From Corallibacter vietnamensis (GTDB lineage: Bacteria; Bacteroidota; Bacteroidia; Flavobacteriales; Flavobacteriaceae), in assembly GCF_039537875.1 (NCBI RefSeq), contig NZ_BAABBI010000001.1:806001-870000 (forward strand): 64,000 bases of DNA, written 5' to 3'. Positions 18,127 through 27,193 of the stretch are shown here, piece after piece (position 1 is the stretch's first letter; each line of letters starts with the position of its first letter). Both the position numbers and the translations under genes were made by a program. Below the pieces are notes generated by a model. That model had not been told where the DNA came from and did not search any database. It saw nothing but the letters and a program-made list of their open reading frames with translations.

Positions 18127-18864
18127 TTATGATTTTATACTAGAGATTATTGTGGTCTCTATGTTTTTTATGAGTTCTTGTTTATCTGTTACAGATGCAA
18201 GTTTTATTGGTTTATGAACCGTAAATGATACATTGGCGCCTAATCCCATTGGGTATTTGCCGTATTTTAATAATTTCCAAGAGTTATTTATTGTAATAGG
18301 AACAATAGTGGCTGAAGGAATTTTCTTGAATAAAACTTCTAGGCCTTTTGTTTGAAAAGCTTTTGGTTTTCCGTTTTTACTTCGTGTACCTTCAGGAAAA
18401 ATAACAGCTGCTCTATGATTTTTTTCTATGTATTCTCCAAATTTCATTATGGCAGGTAAAGACTGTTTTGGGTTTTTACGATCTATTAAAACAGAGCCGC
18501 CATGACGCAAATTAAAAGAAACACTCGGGATACCTTTACCTAATTCTTTTTTGCTAATAAATTTAGGGTGGTATTTTCTCATATACCATATTATAGGAGG
18601 AATATCATACATGCTTTGATGATTAGCTACAATAATTAGCGGTTGATTTGGTTCTATATCATACGGGTTTGTAAACGTATATCGGGTTCCTAAAATATTA
18701 GTACACCTCATTATAAAAAACTGTAACCAATCAACGCTTACCTTATGAGCATTGTAACCAAAAAGTTTAAGACAAAACCACTGAATCGCATGAAAAATAA
18801 CCAATGTTATTAAAAAGCATAAAGAATATATTGTGGTTAATATGTATGAGAGAATTTTAATCAT
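18127..18864 (-). CDS. plsC: 1-acyl-sn-glycerol-3-phosphate acyltransferase
   Basis: A 245-aa inner-membrane acyltransferase that makes phosphatidic acid. An N-terminal hydrophobic helix (ILTTIYSLCFLITLVIFHAI) is followed by the catalytic box NHQSMYD (HxxxxD) and FPEGTRS, the two hallmark PlsC motifs. I use the ATG at 18864 (MIKILSY); an upstream in-frame TTG at 18870 is less likely. The bacilliredoxin terminator hairpin lies 13 bp upstream, so a promoter must overlap or follow it. The desaturase begins 10 bp downstream. Confidence 0.92.
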   Translation of the reverse strand: MIKILSYILTTIYSLCFLITLVIFHAIQWFCLKLFGYNAHKVSVDWLQFFIMRCTNILGTRYTFTNPYDIEPNQPLIIVANHQSMYDIPPIIWYMRKYHPKFISKKELGKGIPSVSFNLRHGGSVLIDRKNPKQSLPAIMKFGEYIEKNHRAAVIFPEGTRSKNGKPKAFQTKGLEVLFKKIPSATIVPITINNSWKLLKYGKYPMGLGANVSFTVHKPIKLASVTDKQELIKNIETTIISSIKS

Positions 18865-18876
18865 ATACAAAATTAA

Positions 18877-18902
18877 AAAACCACGTTTTAAAACGTGGTT
18901 TT
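18877..18902. terminator. Perfect palindromic terminator
   Basis: AAAACCACGTTTT directly followed by AAAACGTGGTTTT gives a 13-bp self-complementary hairpin with A- and T-runs on either side, a bidirectional-looking terminator. It lies 23 bp after the bacilliredoxin stop and 12 bp before the plsC start on the same strand. Confidence 0.8.
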
Positions 18903-18925
18903 ATTTTAATTTATTTAACAGCTGT

Positions 18926-19336
18926 TTAGCAGTGCTCATTGTAAGCATCCATAAGGTTTTCAGCGATTAAATCAGCTGGTCTTCCTTCAATATGATGACG
19001 CTCAAGCATATGAACTAATTCTCCATTTTTAAATAAAGCCATACATGGCGAGCTTGGAGGAAACGGAATCATGTGTTCACGAGCTTTGTCTACAGCTTCT
19101 TTGTCAACACCTGCAAAAACAGTTACGGTGTAATCTGGACGTTTTGCATTTTGTAAACTTTGTTTTGCTCCTGGGCGTGCATTTGCAGCGGCACAACCAC
19201 ATACCGAGTTTACTACAACAAGCGTAGTTCCTTCTTTAGCTAAAGCAGTGTCAACAGCACTTGCTGTTTGTAATTCCTCAAAGCCAACACTTGTTAAATC
19301 TTCGCGCATTGGTTTTACTAATTCTGCTGGATACAT
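18926..19336 (-). CDS. Bacilliredoxin-type thiol protein (BrxA/BrxB, YphP/YqiW family)
   Basis: A 136-aa thioredoxin-like protein of the UPF0403 family, which removes bacillithiol from mixed disulfides. The CGC active motif is visible in NSVCGCAAANARPG, with the family start MYPAELVKPMREDLTSVGF and the C-terminal MLERHHIEGR. By family knowledge it implies that bacillithiol, or an analogous thiol, is used by this organism, as in other Flavobacteriia. Single gene with its own terminator. Confidence 0.93.
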   Translation of the reverse strand: MYPAELVKPMREDLTSVGFEELQTASAVDTALAKEGTTLVVVNSVCGCAAANARPGAKQSLQNAKRPDYTVTVFAGVDKEAVDKAREHMIPFPPSSPCMALFKNGELVHMLERHHIEGRPADLIAENLMDAYNEHC

Positions 19337-19421
19337 ATATTATATTTTTTATGATTATTGTTTAATATGGCAAAGATACCAATTGTGTAACAAACAGCAC
19401 ATCTGTTCTACTAACAAATAG

Positions 19422-19429
19422 TATATTTG
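19422..19429 (+). promoter_or_regulatory. -7 element upstream of the TerB-DnaJ gene
   Basis: TATATTTG matches TAnnTTTG and lies 25 bp before the ATG at 19454. An in-frame TTG at 19427 falls within this box, which argues for the ATG as the true start. Confidence 0.5.
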
Positions 19430-19453
19430 ACGATAAATAAAATTGATAGTTAT

Positions 19454-20227
19454 ATGAGTTTTACAAAATGGATTGGTGCAGCTTTAGGATGGTCTTTTGG
19501 TGGACCAATAGGTGCTATTATTGGTATGGCATTAGGAAGCATGGTAGATGCAGTATCTGATGGAAAGGAACGTCCGTTTTTAGGGCAAGACCAATCAAGA
19601 CAAAGACAGCGTACAACTTATAGATCTAGACAAAAGCGCCCGCAAACACAATCGGGAGATTTTGAGGTGAGTTTATTAATATTAGCATCAGTTGTTATAA
19701 AAGCAGATGGCAAGCAAGATCAGCGCGAATTAGATTTTGTACGTCAACAATTTGTTAATATGTACGGTAAAGAACGCGCTAATCATGCGTTTAAACTTTT
19801 TAAAGGAATTAATAAGCAACAAATACCTACACGCCAAGTATGTATGCAAATACAGCGTATGATGGATCATCCATCACGATTGCAATTGCTTCATTTTCTT
19901 TTTGGAATAGCTAAAGCAGATGGTCATGTTACTGAATCTGAAATAAAACAAATTTATACCATTTCTGGGTATTTAGGTATAAGCTCACGCGATTACGAAA
20001 GCATTAAAGCCATGTTTTATAATAGTAGTGATAATGCTTATAAAATTCTAGAGATTGATAAAAGTGCTTCAGTGACTGAAATAAAAGCAGCTTATAGAAA
20101 GATGGCAAAAAAATATCATCCAGATAGAGTTGTGCATTTAGGAAAAGAACATCAAGAAGGCGCCGAAGAGAAATTTAGACAAGTACAAGAAGCTTACGAA
20201 AAACTTCAAAAAGAGAAAGGATTCTAA
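19454..20227 (+). CDS. TerB-like / DnaJ-domain protein (DjlA-like)
   Basis: A 257-aa protein. The N-terminus is a glycine-zipper hydrophobic stretch (WIGAALGWSFGGPIGAIIG) that may insert in the membrane. A TerB-like helical domain (about residues 65-180) with LILASVVIKADGKQDQREL and GIAKADGHVTESEI follows. A C-terminal J domain (about 190-255) with AYRKMAKKYHPDR carries the HPD that stimulates DnaK. This order matches DjlA, a membrane co-chaperone. The start is ATG 19454 (MSFTKW). A small membrane protein gene begins directly after the stop. Confidence 0.88.
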   Translation: MSFTKWIGAALGWSFGGPIGAIIGMALGSMVDAVSDGKERPFLGQDQSRQRQRTTYRSRQKRPQTQSGDFEVSLLILASVVIKADGKQDQRELDFVRQQFVNMYGKERANHAFKLFKGINKQQIPTRQVCMQIQRMMDHPSRLQLLHFLFGIAKADGHVTESEIKQIYTISGYLGISSRDYESIKAMFYNSSDNAYKILEIDKSASVTEIKAAYRKMAKKYHPDRVVHLGKEHQEGAEEKFRQVQEAYEKLQKEKGF

Positions 20228-20413
20228 ATGTATTATTTATTAGGAACCATAGCGGTGTTTGTGATAGCTTATATTCTCATTAAGCTAACGGTAAATACAA
20301 AGGAAAACCCAGATTCTCAATTGGGTATTATGGATCATCCAAGTACATTTAAAAAACAAGATATTGAAATGGTTGATAAGCGTTTAGGTGAAGACGAAAA
20401 ACCAATAAAGTAA
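20228..20413 (+). CDS. Small single-pass membrane protein
   Basis: A 61-aa protein with one N-terminal transmembrane helix (YYLLGTIAVFVIAYILIKL) and a charged cytoplasmic-type tail (ENPDSQLGIMDHPSTFKKQDIEMV). Its ATG follows the TerB-DnaJ stop with no gap, so the two are coupled. I do not recognise the family; function unknown. Confidence 0.65.
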   Translation: MYYLLGTIAVFVIAYILIKLTVNTKENPDSQLGIMDHPSTFKKQDIEMVDKRLGEDEKPIK

Positions 20414-20468
20414 AACTGTGGCATAGTAATTGTTTTTTTGGTAGATCATAAACTAAAAAACCAATCAT

Positions 20469-20891
20469 ATGAAAATCACTCTTTCTTTATTCACTATAAT
20501 TATACATTTTTTATCAGTTGCTCAAACAAAAAGTATTGTTGGGACTTATGAAATGCGATTAGATTCTAGTAACGCTTTAGTTGTAGATACGTTAGTTTTA
20601 AACAATGATGGTACGTTTGTTTATCATGTATACGACAAGCATGATGGAGGTATTCCACCAGAAAGAAATATGTATGGAAAGGGTACCTGGAAACTTGAAA
20701 ATAATATTGTTTTTTTCAAGACAACCACATCAGATATTGATAAAACACACACATTAAATTTCAATAATTCTAAAGCAAGATTTATTACAAAATCTCCAAG
20801 AGATAAAACGAATAGGGAAATACCAACTTCGTTAAGGTTTTTTAAGTCGAATATTTTTTGGGTAAAAGGAAGAAACTTATTAAAAAAATAA
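20469..20891 (+). CDS. Secreted lipocalin-like hypothetical protein
   Basis: A 140-aa protein with a cleavable signal (ITLSLFTIIIHFLSVAQTKS) and a repeated beta-strand pattern: SIVGTYEM, GTFVYHVYD, GKGTWKLENNIVFF. The G-T-Y / G-x-W-x-x arrangement is that of small lipocalin-like or copper-resistance-type barrels in Bacteroidota, ligand unknown. Its stop is 1 bp from the convergent permease stop, and no separate terminator is visible. Confidence 0.6.
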   Translation: MKITLSLFTIIIHFLSVAQTKSIVGTYEMRLDSSNALVVDTLVLNNDGTFVYHVYDKHDGGIPPERNMYGKGTWKLENNIVFFKTTTSDIDKTHTLNFNNSKARFITKSPRDKTNREIPTSLRFFKSNIFWVKGRNLLKK

Positions 20892-20892
20892 A

Positions 20893-22053
20893 TTAGCCCC
20901 TAAACAAAAAGAAATCATCTTTCATGTCTTCTATTTGAGCATCTTCATTGGTTATAATATAGTCAATGGCTTTTGACGTGAATGCATCACCTTTTTCGGT
21001 TAAAGAGACAATCCGATTATTAATTTCTATCATATTGTTTTTTAATGCTAAATCTAAAACAGTTTTACTTCGTACTTTTTGCCAATTAATATGCTCGTTT
21101 AGGTGATTTACATGGCGTTCGTTTTCTTCGTTATGATTTTTTAAATGCAATAAAAATGTAAGTAAAGAGACTTCAGTACGTTGTTGTTTTTCTCTGTATA
21201 ACACAGCGATTATGCCTTTGCTTGGAGCAAAAAGATATACAATAAAAAATATCACACCAAGCATGGTTGTGATTGAACCAGCTATCGAGGCATCTAACCA
21301 GTGGGCAAACCAGTAGCCAGTAATGGCACTTAAAACACCAAACAAGCAAGAAAGCAATAACATCTTTTTTAAATCTGTGGTAAGTAAATAGGCCGTTGCG
21401 GCAGGTGCAATCATTAATGCAACAACTAGTATTGCACCAACAGCATCAAATGCACCAACTGTGGTTATAGAAGAAACGGTCATTAAACCATAATGTATTG
21501 CCACAGGAGAAAACCCTAAAGCCGCAGATAAACCAGCATCAAAAGTGCTTACTTTTAGTTCTTTAAAAAAAGCAAAAAGCAATGTTATGGTTATTGTTAA
21601 TATGCTGCCTATTATCCATAAAGATTTCGGACCATAATCAGTTCCAGAAATCATTAATCTATCAAAAGGAGCAAAGGCAAGTTCACCTAAAAGTACAGCA
21701 TCAATATCCAGATGCACATCATTGGCGTTTTTTGCTATAAGAATTACACCAATGCTAAATAGCGCTGGGAAAACAAGTCCAATAGCAGTATCTTCTTTTA
21801 CTAATCCTGTTTTTTGAATACGTTCTACTAACACAACGGTTATAATGCCTGTAAAAGCAGCTAAAAATATAAGTAACGGATTGTTGAGGTCTTGCGTGAT
21901 AAAAAAACCAATAACAATTCCTGGTAAAATAGAGTGACTAATGGCATCGCTGATCATAGCCATTTTACGAAGCACTAAAAATGTACCAGGAATAGCACAA
22001 GCAATAGCCACTAAACTAGCAATTAACTGTATTTCTATTTGTGCGCTACTCAT
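20893..22053 (-). CDS. Metal ABC transporter permease with C-terminal winged-helix domain
   Basis: Inner-membrane subunit of a Mn/Zn-type ABC importer (ABC-3 family). Residues about 1-280 contain 8-9 helices with the family start VAIACAIPGTFLVLRKMAMISDAISHSILPGI and SSITTVGAFDAVGAILVVALMIAPAATAYL. The last roughly 110 residues are soluble and end with TVLDLALKNNMIEINNRIVSLTEKGDAF, a winged-helix resembling the DNA-binding part of DtxR-like regulators. I start at ATG 22053 (MSSAQIEI), which overlaps the upstream permease stop by 8 bp; an earlier in-frame start at 22095 lies deeper within that gene. Last gene of the operon. Confidence 0.9.
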   Translation of the reverse strand: MSSAQIEIQLIASLVAIACAIPGTFLVLRKMAMISDAISHSILPGIVIGFFITQDLNNPLLIFLAAFTGIITVVLVERIQKTGLVKEDTAIGLVFPALFSIGVILIAKNANDVHLDIDAVLLGELAFAPFDRLMISGTDYGPKSLWIIGSILTITITLLFAFFKELKVSTFDAGLSAALGFSPVAIHYGLMTVSSITTVGAFDAVGAILVVALMIAPAATAYLLTTDLKKMLLLSCLFGVLSAITGYWFAHWLDASIAGSITTMLGVIFFIVYLFAPSKGIIAVLYREKQQRTEVSLLTFLLHLKNHNEENERHVNHLNEHINWQKVRSKTVLDLALKNNMIEINNRIVSLTEKGDAFTSKAIDYIITNEDAQIEDMKDDFFLFRG

Positions 22054-23173
22054 CGTCTTTGGTTTGTTGATTATATAGGTTTGCCGCCTTTTCAAACCCT
22101 TGTTTTGTTAAGCTCCACATATTTCCTTCAATGATTACATAGTTTTTGTCTACTAGTTTTTGAAGTGTTCCTCTTGTAAACCCTTGAAAGTTGTTTAATA
22201 TTTTAATAGCATGCGGATGCGATATGTTTTCGTGACCTTCTGCTATATGATACATAAAAGCTAAAGTTTTATGAAGCTCTAAATCACGTCTGTTTTTTAT
22301 AAACCTTATTTGACGAAATAATAACCCTCTACTTGGTGAAAATACAAATGAAAAAAGGACAAATACACTTGCAACAAGTACAATTACAGGTCCTGTTGAA
22401 AGGTTGTTTTGACTGGCACTAATAGCTGTTCCAAAAACCCCAGAGAAGGCACCAAAAATAGCTGCTAGAATAACCATAGTTGATAAACTATTTGTCCATT
22501 GTCTTGCGGCGGCTGCAGGAGCTAATAACATAGCACTCATTAAAACAACACCTACGGTTTGTAAGCCTAATACAATTGCTAGAACAATAAATGACGTGAT
22601 TAAAATATCAATAGTTTTTGTGTTGAACCCTAGTGTTTTTGTGTAATCAGCATCAAAGAGTAAAATTTTAAATTCTTTCCAGAATAACAACATAATAACT
22701 AAACAAACTCCTGTTACAATTGCCATAAGCCAAACATCATTTACGACTAGTGTTGCGGCTTGCCCAAACAAATATTTATCTAATCCGGCTTGGTTAGCGT
22801 TAGGTTGTTTTTGAATAAATGTTAGTAATAACATACCAAAACCAAAAAACACAGAAAGAATAAGTCCTAATGCCGTATCAGATTTTAAATGTGTTTTTGT
22901 AATGATACCTCTAATCCAAAAGGTGCCAATCAATCCACTAATCAAGGCTCCTAAAAGGAGTATATGAGTGTCTTTAATTCCTGTGACTAAAAAGGCAATG
23001 GCAATTCCCGGTAATGCGGCATGAGAAATAGCATCACCCAATAAGCTTTGTTTTCGTAGCACAGCAAAACTTCCTAGCATACCTGTAATAGCACCAAGAA
23101 TTGCGGTTCCAAGTGTAATGGTTCTTAAGGTGTAATCGTTAATGATTAAAGAAAAATACTCTTGTAAATTCAT
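22046..23173 (-). CDS. Metal ABC transporter permease with C-terminal winged-helix domain (second copy)
   Basis: A 375-aa paralogue of the neighbouring permease, probably forming a heterodimer with it. It shows the ABC-3 signatures GAITGMLGSFAVLRKQSLLGDAISHAALPGI and VGVVLMSAMLLAPAAAARQW. After the last helix (ending about residue 280) a soluble tail reads ILNNFQGFTRGTLQKLVDKNYVIIEG...LTKQGFEKA, a winged-helix again. Tails of this kind on both permeases are known in Bacteroidota, and their purpose is not established to my knowledge. Its start overlaps the ATPase stop by 1 bp. Confidence 0.9.
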   Translation of the reverse strand: MNLQEYFSLIINDYTLRTITLGTAILGAITGMLGSFAVLRKQSLLGDAISHAALPGIAIAFLVTGIKDTHILLLGALISGLIGTFWIRGIITKTHLKSDTALGLILSVFFGFGMLLLTFIQKQPNANQAGLDKYLFGQAATLVVNDVWLMAIVTGVCLVIMLLFWKEFKILLFDADYTKTLGFNTKTIDILITSFIVLAIVLGLQTVGVVLMSAMLLAPAAAARQWTNSLSTMVILAAIFGAFSGVFGTAISASQNNLSTGPVIVLVASVFVLFSFVFSPSRGLLFRQIRFIKNRRDLELHKTLAFMYHIAEGHENISHPHAIKILNNFQGFTRGTLQKLVDKNYVIIEGNMWSLTKQGFEKAANLYNQQTKDDE

Positions 23174-23907
23174 TACTCTTGTAAGCTTACTTTGTAATTA
23201 ATTCCGTAGGTTTTAGTTAAGTTATCATCATTAAAAATATCCATAACAGGACCTGTAGCAATCTTTTTTACGTTTAGAAATGTTACCCAATCAAAATATT
23301 CAGGCACAGTTTGTAGATCATGATGTACAACAATGACTGTTTTTCCTGCTTTTCGTAATTCTTTTAAAATATTGATAATGGCGACTTCGGTTGTTGCATC
23401 AACACCTTGAAAAGGCTCATCCATGAAATAAATAGCAGCATCTTGTACAAGAGCTCTTGCTAGAAAAATACGTTGTTGTTGTCCTCCAGAGAGCTGGCTA
23501 ATTTGCCTGTTTTTAAATGGAAGCATACCAACTTTTTCTAGAGCTTCTAATGCTGCTTTTTTTTCTTTTTGGCCAGGACGTTTTATCCAGCCTAAACTTC
23601 CGTAAGTTCCCATCATAACAACATCTAAAGCTGTAGTTGGAAAATCCCAATCAACACTTCCTTTTTGAGGGACATAAGCTACAAGCTCTCGTTGCTTTTC
23701 ATAAGGTTTTCCGTATATTGAAACGCTTCCAGCGATGGGTTTTAAAATACCTAAAATAGCTTTTATAAGCGTAGATTTTCCTGCGCCATTAGGTCCTACG
23801 ATAGCCATAAGTACGCCTTCAGGAATTTCTAAATCTATATCCCAAAGTACTGGTTTGTAGTTGTAAGCAACAGTTAAGTCATCAACTTTTACGGCTAGTT
23901 TTTTCAT
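23173..23907 (-). CDS. Metal ABC transporter ATP-binding protein
   Basis: A 244-aa ABC ATPase that powers the metal importer. Walker A is GPNGAGKST, the Q loop region reads VAYVPQKGSVDWDFP (typical of Mn/Zn importers), the signature is LSGGQQQR, Walker B is AIYFMDEPFQGVD and the switch His is in VVHHDLQT. Start and stop each share one base with the neighbouring genes, so the four-gene ABC operon is very tightly coupled. Confidence 0.95.
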   Translation of the reverse strand: MKKLAVKVDDLTVAYNYKPVLWDIDLEIPEGVLMAIVGPNGAGKSTLIKAILGILKPIAGSVSIYGKPYEKQRELVAYVPQKGSVDWDFPTTALDVVMMGTYGSLGWIKRPGQKEKKAALEALEKVGMLPFKNRQISQLSGGQQQRIFLARALVQDAAIYFMDEPFQGVDATTEVAIINILKELRKAGKTVIVVHHDLQTVPEYFDWVTFLNVKKIATGPVMDIFNDDNLTKTYGINYKVSLQE

Positions 23908-24821
23908 TATTTTAATGCGTTTACAATTGTGTTTACATTGTATTTAAACATCCCAATATAGGTGCCTTCTTCAGTGCCAGCATTACCTAATGCATCCGAG
24001 TATAATGTACCGCCAATTTCTACATGATGGTCTTTTGAATTTACGGCTGCTTGTAATGCCTCAATAGTACGTTTTGGTACAGAACTTTCTACAAAAATGG
24101 CTTTTACTTTGTTTTCTATAATAAAAGCAGCCAATTTTTGTACATCTTGAACACCGGCTTCTGCTGCAGTTGAGATACCTTGCAGGCCAACAACATTAAA
24201 TCCGTATGCTTTTCCAAAATAACTAAAAGCATCATGGGCGGTAACTAAAATACGTTTTTCTTTAGGAAGAGTTTCAATAATGGCTTTTATTTCGGTTTCT
24301 AAAGCATCTAATTTCATGATGTAGTGTTTACCATTAGCTTCAAAAGTAGCTTTGTTTTCAGGGTTGGCTTCAGAAAGTGTTTCAACCACATACGCTGTTA
24401 TGGTTTTCCAGTAATCAATATTAAACCAAACATGAGGATCATAATTACCTTTAAAGAACTCTGATCTGATGAGTGTTTTAGGATCTAAAGCATCTGAAAG
24501 CGCTACTGTTTTTATGTTTTGGTGTGCCATTTTTTCAAAGACTTCAACCAATTTGCCTTCAAGGTGCAATCCGCCATAAAATATGATATCAGCATTTGCA
24601 AGCTTGGTGACATCGCCTTCACTAGCTTTGTATAAATGTGGGTCGACACCGCTTCCCATAAGTCCTTGTACATTTATGCTATCGCCGCCAATGTTTTTTA
24701 CTAAATCAGTGATCATAGTCGTCGTGGTTACTACATTTAATTTGCCGTTGCTTTGTTTTTCTTGTTTACAGCTTGAAAACATCAGCGGTATAGATAGTAG
24801 TAAGAAAAATATTTTTTTCAT
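23907..24821 (-). CDS. Metal ABC transporter substrate-binding lipoprotein (TroA/MntA-like)
   Basis: A 304-aa cluster A-I binding protein that captures Mn2+ or Zn2+ in the periplasm. The lipoprotein signal is MKKIFFLLLSIPLMFSSCKQ (Cys19). The four expected metal ligands are visible: His in GVDPHLYKAS, His in DPHVWFN, His in VTAHDAFSYFG and Asp in LYSDALGNAG. H-H-H-D is the TroA pattern, which fits both Zn and Mn. There is no His-rich loop typical of dedicated ZnuA. It lies 42 bp after the TonB receptor gene and is probably co-transcribed with it. Confidence 0.93.
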   Translation of the reverse strand: MKKIFFLLLSIPLMFSSCKQEKQSNGKLNVVTTTTMITDLVKNIGGDSINVQGLMGSGVDPHLYKASEGDVTKLANADIIFYGGLHLEGKLVEVFEKMAHQNIKTVALSDALDPKTLIRSEFFKGNYDPHVWFNIDYWKTITAYVVETLSEANPENKATFEANGKHYIMKLDALETEIKAIIETLPKEKRILVTAHDAFSYFGKAYGFNVVGLQGISTAAEAGVQDVQKLAAFIIENKVKAIFVESSVPKRTIEALQAAVNSKDHHVEIGGTLYSDALGNAGTEEGTYIGMFKYNVNTIVNALK

Positions 24822-24863
24822 AGGTCTAAATATTTATTGCGAATTTACTAAATATTCAATAAT

Positions 24864-27119
24864 TTAATTAAGATTATAACGTATTCCGAAAAATAAGCGC
24901 CTACCTTGATTAGGTGCATAAACATAAGAAGGATCAAAAGTTAGTGCATAAGGGTTGTTTGGAGTAGGTATAACGTTTCCATCAGGATTGAAGCTTACTT
25001 GCTCATCAAAAGGATCATTAGCACGTGCTATAATGAAAGGTTCTCCTTTATTAGGAGTCCAGTTTAACAGGTTTTTAATGCCGCCATAAAACTCGAAATT
25101 TTTTAATCCATCATAAGTTAGTTGTATATTTTGAATGCTCCATGTTGGAGATTTGTCACTTCTAGGGTCTAATTCTCCAAGTGTTGGTAATCGCATTGGT
25201 CCATAAATGTTTCCGGTGTAATCTAAAGTTAAGTTTGTTTTATAGTTTTTATAAGATATAGCCCAAGTTCCAGAAAATTTTTCGGTTAGAATTTGATTTA
25301 TTGTGATGTCATTTTCGGTTTGTGATACATCTTGATAGGTTACTCCCAGAAGTGCTTTTATACCATTTCCAAAAACAGTGTCTATATTTAAGCTAGCTCC
25401 TTTTGATGTAGCATAACCATCCAAGTTGCTGTAAATAATTTTGTTTGGGTTGGTATCATAATCAGGAAGAATAGCATTTGTGAAATGTGTATACCAAATA
25501 GATGCATCAAATGTAAACATCATCCCATTTTTGGTATAAAGTTTTTTAAGGTAGTTAATGTTTATATTATATGATTTTTCAGGTTTTAATGTTTCTTCAA
25601 TAACTACATCTCTTGCACCTGTTAGAGCGGCATGCTCTTCAGTGAAAAGGTTTACTACACGAAATCCGGTACCAGCATTTAATCTAATAATATCATTGTT
25701 TGTGGGTTTATATCGATAAGCAATTCTTGGAGTAAATATAGAGCCGTGACGTTTGTCATAATCATACCTAGCGCCTAGCAATAATTTTTGTTTTGCTGAA
25801 AGTGTTATTTCATCTTGAGCAAATAATGATGGAATCACGACTTCGTCAGCTTTTATTGTAGCAGTAGTATTATCGTTATAAAAATTGTAACGAGCTGCCA
25901 CGCCAAAAAGTAAGTCATGTTTATTTAACGTTTTGTCCCAAACCAATTGCCCGAAGCCTATACGCTGTTGAGCTATGTATGGTGTGTTGCCATACACAGA
26001 GTTTTGGTCATGGTCTGAATATGAAAACTGAAAATTTACCTTTTCCTTAATTGGTAATTGATAATTACCTATAATTTCAAATCGTGATGTGTATATGCTT
26101 TCACCATAAATTACATCTCCACCTCTAAAGTTTTTGTTCCATTGCATTTCGCCGCCCCAACGATCTTCATAAAAATATCTACCTGCTAATGAGAACTTAC
26201 GGTTATTATTGCGCTTGAAATCCCATTTCTGAAAAATTGAAATTCTATCTTGTAGTGTTACATCAGTAAAGTTATCGTTGTTATTGTCTATAGGATTAGA
26301 GTAGTTGTAATAATTTGTACCAAGTAACAAGGTTGCTTTTTGTCCTATTTTAGCTTTGTAACCTAAATCTAGATTGGCTTCTCCCCAGCCAGTAATAAAG
26401 CCGTCTGCTGAAAATTTTGGTGCGTTTTCAGGATGTTTCGTTATAATATTTATCAAACCACCAACAGCTTCGCTGCCGTAAAGGGAAGATGCAGGTCCTT
26501 TTACGACTTCAACTTGATCTATTAGTGAATTAGGAATTCCAGACAATCCATAAACAGTGGATAAGCCACTAACAATAGGCATACCATCTATTAAAACTAA
26601 TGTGTATGGACCTTCTAGTCCATTAATGTGAATGTCGCCAGTGTTACACACATTGCAATTAAGTTGTGGCCTAACACCATTAACGTTTTGTAATGCTTCA
26701 AAAATATTAGGGGTTGGATTTTTCTTTAAAAATGTCTGTGAATAAATCTCAACGGGCACAGGACTTTCTAATCTATTTACGGGCTTGAGTGTGCCTGTGA
26801 CAACAATTTCATCAAGATTTTCAGCTTGTTCAAACGTAAAGTTAATTTCAAGGTTTTTAGAGTTTATAGATATCTTTTTTTCAATGGTTTTATAACCAGT
26901 AAATGAAGCGACAATAATATAATCTCCTTCAGTAACATTTTTTATAGTGTAATTACCATTCTCATCTGTTATATCGCCTTGAGTTGTGTTTTTTAAATAA
27001 ACATTAGCATACATAAGGTTTCCTTCGTCGTTTTTAATATTCCCTGAAATGTCAGCTTTGTTTTGCGCTTGCGATACTGTAGTGATTATTGCTATTAAGT
27101 ATATATAAATTAGCTTCAT
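24864..27119 (-). CDS. TonB-dependent outer-membrane receptor
   Basis: A 751-aa outer-membrane receptor. A signal peptide (LIYIYLIAIITTVSQAQ) precedes a carboxypeptidase-D-like repeat (about 22-95, with NVTEGDYIIVASFTGYKT), a plug domain with ALQNVNGVRPQLNCN and VEVVKGPASSLYGSEAVGG, and a 22-strand-type barrel ending in RRLFFGIRYNLN. Length and plug are of the siderophore/cobalamin-receptor class. Placement upstream of a Mn/Zn ABC transporter and opposite a DtxR/MntR regulator suggests that it imports a metal or metal complex. A Cys pair in NCNVCNTGD within the plug is a possible metal-handling feature. Operator and promoter lie directly upstream. Confidence 0.93.
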   Translation of the reverse strand: MKLIYIYLIAIITTVSQAQNKADISGNIKNDEGNLMYANVYLKNTTQGDITDENGNYTIKNVTEGDYIIVASFTGYKTIEKKISINSKNLEINFTFEQAENLDEIVVTGTLKPVNRLESPVPVEIYSQTFLKKNPTPNIFEALQNVNGVRPQLNCNVCNTGDIHINGLEGPYTLVLIDGMPIVSGLSTVYGLSGIPNSLIDQVEVVKGPASSLYGSEAVGGLINIITKHPENAPKFSADGFITGWGEANLDLGYKAKIGQKATLLLGTNYYNYSNPIDNNNDNFTDVTLQDRISIFQKWDFKRNNNRKFSLAGRYFYEDRWGGEMQWNKNFRGGDVIYGESIYTSRFEIIGNYQLPIKEKVNFQFSYSDHDQNSVYGNTPYIAQQRIGFGQLVWDKTLNKHDLLFGVAARYNFYNDNTTATIKADEVVIPSLFAQDEITLSAKQKLLLGARYDYDKRHGSIFTPRIAYRYKPTNNDIIRLNAGTGFRVVNLFTEEHAALTGARDVVIEETLKPEKSYNININYLKKLYTKNGMMFTFDASIWYTHFTNAILPDYDTNPNKIIYSNLDGYATSKGASLNIDTVFGNGIKALLGVTYQDVSQTENDITINQILTEKFSGTWAISYKNYKTNLTLDYTGNIYGPMRLPTLGELDPRSDKSPTWSIQNIQLTYDGLKNFEFYGGIKNLLNWTPNKGEPFIIARANDPFDEQVSFNPDGNVIPTPNNPYALTFDPSYVYAPNQGRRLFFGIRYNLN

Positions 27120-27136
27120 TTTAAATTAATTTTAAT

Positions 27137-27144
27137 CAAATATA
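27137..27144 (-). promoter_or_regulatory. -7 element for the TonB receptor / metal ABC operon
   Basis: Read on the minus strand the box is TATATTTG (TAnnTTTG), 17 bp upstream of the receptor ATG. The large palindrome at 27143-27178 begins at its upstream edge, so a bound repressor would block this promoter. Confidence 0.6.
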
Positions 27145-27178
27145 AATATATTTTTAGACTAGACTAAAAATATATTTA
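27143..27178. promoter_or_regulatory. Probable DtxR/MntR operator palindrome
   Basis: A 36-bp inverted repeat: 15-bp arms (TAAATATATTTTTAG and its exact complement CTAAAAATATATTTA) around ACTAGA. The core TTTAGACTAGACTAAA has the half-site layout of DtxR-family operators. It lies between two divergent -7 boxes and directly before the dtxR-family gene. Function is inferred from position and symmetry. Confidence 0.75.
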
Positions 27179-27193
27179 AAAAATTATATAACG

